Assembly (NCBI GenBank): GCA_025362765.1 | Contig: JANYFI010000741.1 | Coordinates: 1-7,966, forward strand | Direction: 5' to 3' | DNA length: 7,966 nt | Source: Ferruginibacter sp. | GTDB lineage: Bacteria > Bacteroidota > Bacteroidia > Chitinophagales > Chitinophagaceae | In this document: one piece after another, positions 7,538 to 7,966 of the stretch | Layout of the letters: every line of letters begins with the position of its first letter | Position numbering within the stretch: the stretch's first letter is position 1 | Notes under the pieces: generated by a model | Seen by the model: only the letters and a program-made list of their open reading frames with translations | Database searches by the model: none | What the model was told of the DNA's origin: nothing | Made by a program: the position numbers and the translations under genes

Positions 7538-7966
7538 TTGCTTTTCTTTATCCTTTATTAGCCTGGTTTATAAAAGCGATCATACCTCCTTGTCTAATTT
7601 TTTGTACTTCTTTTTATTAAACTTACCAGGTATGTTCTTTTGCGGGAATAAGCTCTTTTTATCCTTTAAACTACTATGAATATTTTGTGAAGGCATTGTA
7701 CAGATAAAATTCATTTTATCAAAAATGGTTTTCATAAATCAAACCCGAAAATGACACAATTAACGGCTACCAGCAAACAGTGATGGCGGTTATACTAATG
7801 CATACCCCTTGCTGATAAATTATTTGTTTGTTCAGATACATCACCTGAAAAAGTAGCGAAAAAAATATTGCTACGAGTTTTCTAATTTTTCCCTTTCAAT
7901 ATTATAAACAGTTGTAAAAAAATCTACAGTGTTTCGAAATAACTGTTCCCTGTTTATTTTAAATTT
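7538..7966. other. Gene-free region upstream of the AraC gene
   Basis: These 429 AT-rich bases have stop codons in all frames and no protein I recognise. They must hold the promoter of the minus-strand regulator, but I find no full TAnnTTTG element on that strand; TAAGTTTA (7625 down to 7618) is one base off. Structures visible are an 18-base dyad at 7703-7720, an SD-like AAGGAGGT on the minus strand at 7591-7584, a minus-strand hairpin followed by T5 (stem GTAGC/GCTAC, 7874 down to 7853), and ACAGT-n11-ACTGT around the palindrome TTTCGAAA at 7926-7946. No tRNA or ncRNA pattern is evident. Confidence 0.5.
7703..7720. promoter_or_regulatory. 18-base dyad, possible operator upstream of the AraC gene
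   Basis: GATAAAATTCATTTTATC is an exact 8-base inverted repeat (GATAAAAT and ATTTTATC) around a 2-base centre, 166 bases upstream of the regulator's start codon. Its size and symmetry fit a dimeric transcription-factor site, but AT-rich DNA produces such dyads by chance and AraC proteins more often bind direct repeats. An operator role is speculative. Confidence 0.5.

Noticed and set aside
7853..7874. Minus-strand hairpin CGTAGC-loop-GCTAC followed by T5, terminator-like
   Set aside because: Only five pairs with a 12-base AT loop; no gene visible upstream on that strand within the window.
1..7966. CRISPR arrays, tRNA/rRNA genes, phage genes, toxin-antitoxin pairs, complete insertion sequences
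   Set aside because: No regularly spaced repeats, cloverleaf-like sequence, transposase motifs or terminal repeats were found on either strand.

Overview
The window looks like chromosomal DNA from a Bacteroidota bacterium, most likely of the Chitinophagaceae type. The base composition is AT-rich, Shine-Dalgarno sequences are mostly absent, most genes carry Sec signal peptides ending in FAQ/FSQ-like cleavage sites, and one fragment belongs to the periplasmic sensor of a hybrid two-component regulator (HTCS), a family concentrated in this phylum. The genus assignment is inference.

Layout, left to right: (1) 211-555, the first ~75 codons of an HTCS sensor, cut off and followed by unrelated sequence. 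(2) 742-3108, an intact secreted GH127/GH146-type beta-L-arabinofuranosidase. (3) 3144-3691, a relic of a secreted S9 (prolyl oligopeptidase/DPP IV-like) peptidase, in which only the N-terminal ~120 codons and the C-terminal 60 codons survive, joined out of frame. (4) 3826-5613, an intact secreted DUF885-family putative metallopeptidase. (5) 5634-6884, a DadA-type FAD-dependent D-amino-acid dehydrogenase interrupted by one in-frame TAA at 6306-6308. (6) 6980-7537 on the minus strand, a cupin-AraC regulator that is in frame but lacks the ~100 residues normally found between the cupin and the DNA-binding domain. The last 429 bases (7538-7966) hold no recognisable gene, but include a short dyad upstream of the regulator.

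Read together, the gene functions suggest one route: removal of beta-L-arabinofuranose (known in GH127 from hydroxyproline-linked plant glycans), cleavage of proline-rich peptide by S9/DUF885 peptidases, and oxidation of a D-imino/amino acid, possibly D-hydroxyproline, under an AraC regulator. This would be a hydroxyproline-rich glycoprotein (extensin) utilisation locus. That link is inference. The sequence directly shows that four of the six genes are damaged, three by truncation or internal deletion and one by a nonsense codon, while the two secreted hydrolases are intact. Either the locus is decaying around the hydrolases or the assembly has collapsed or misjoined sequence here.
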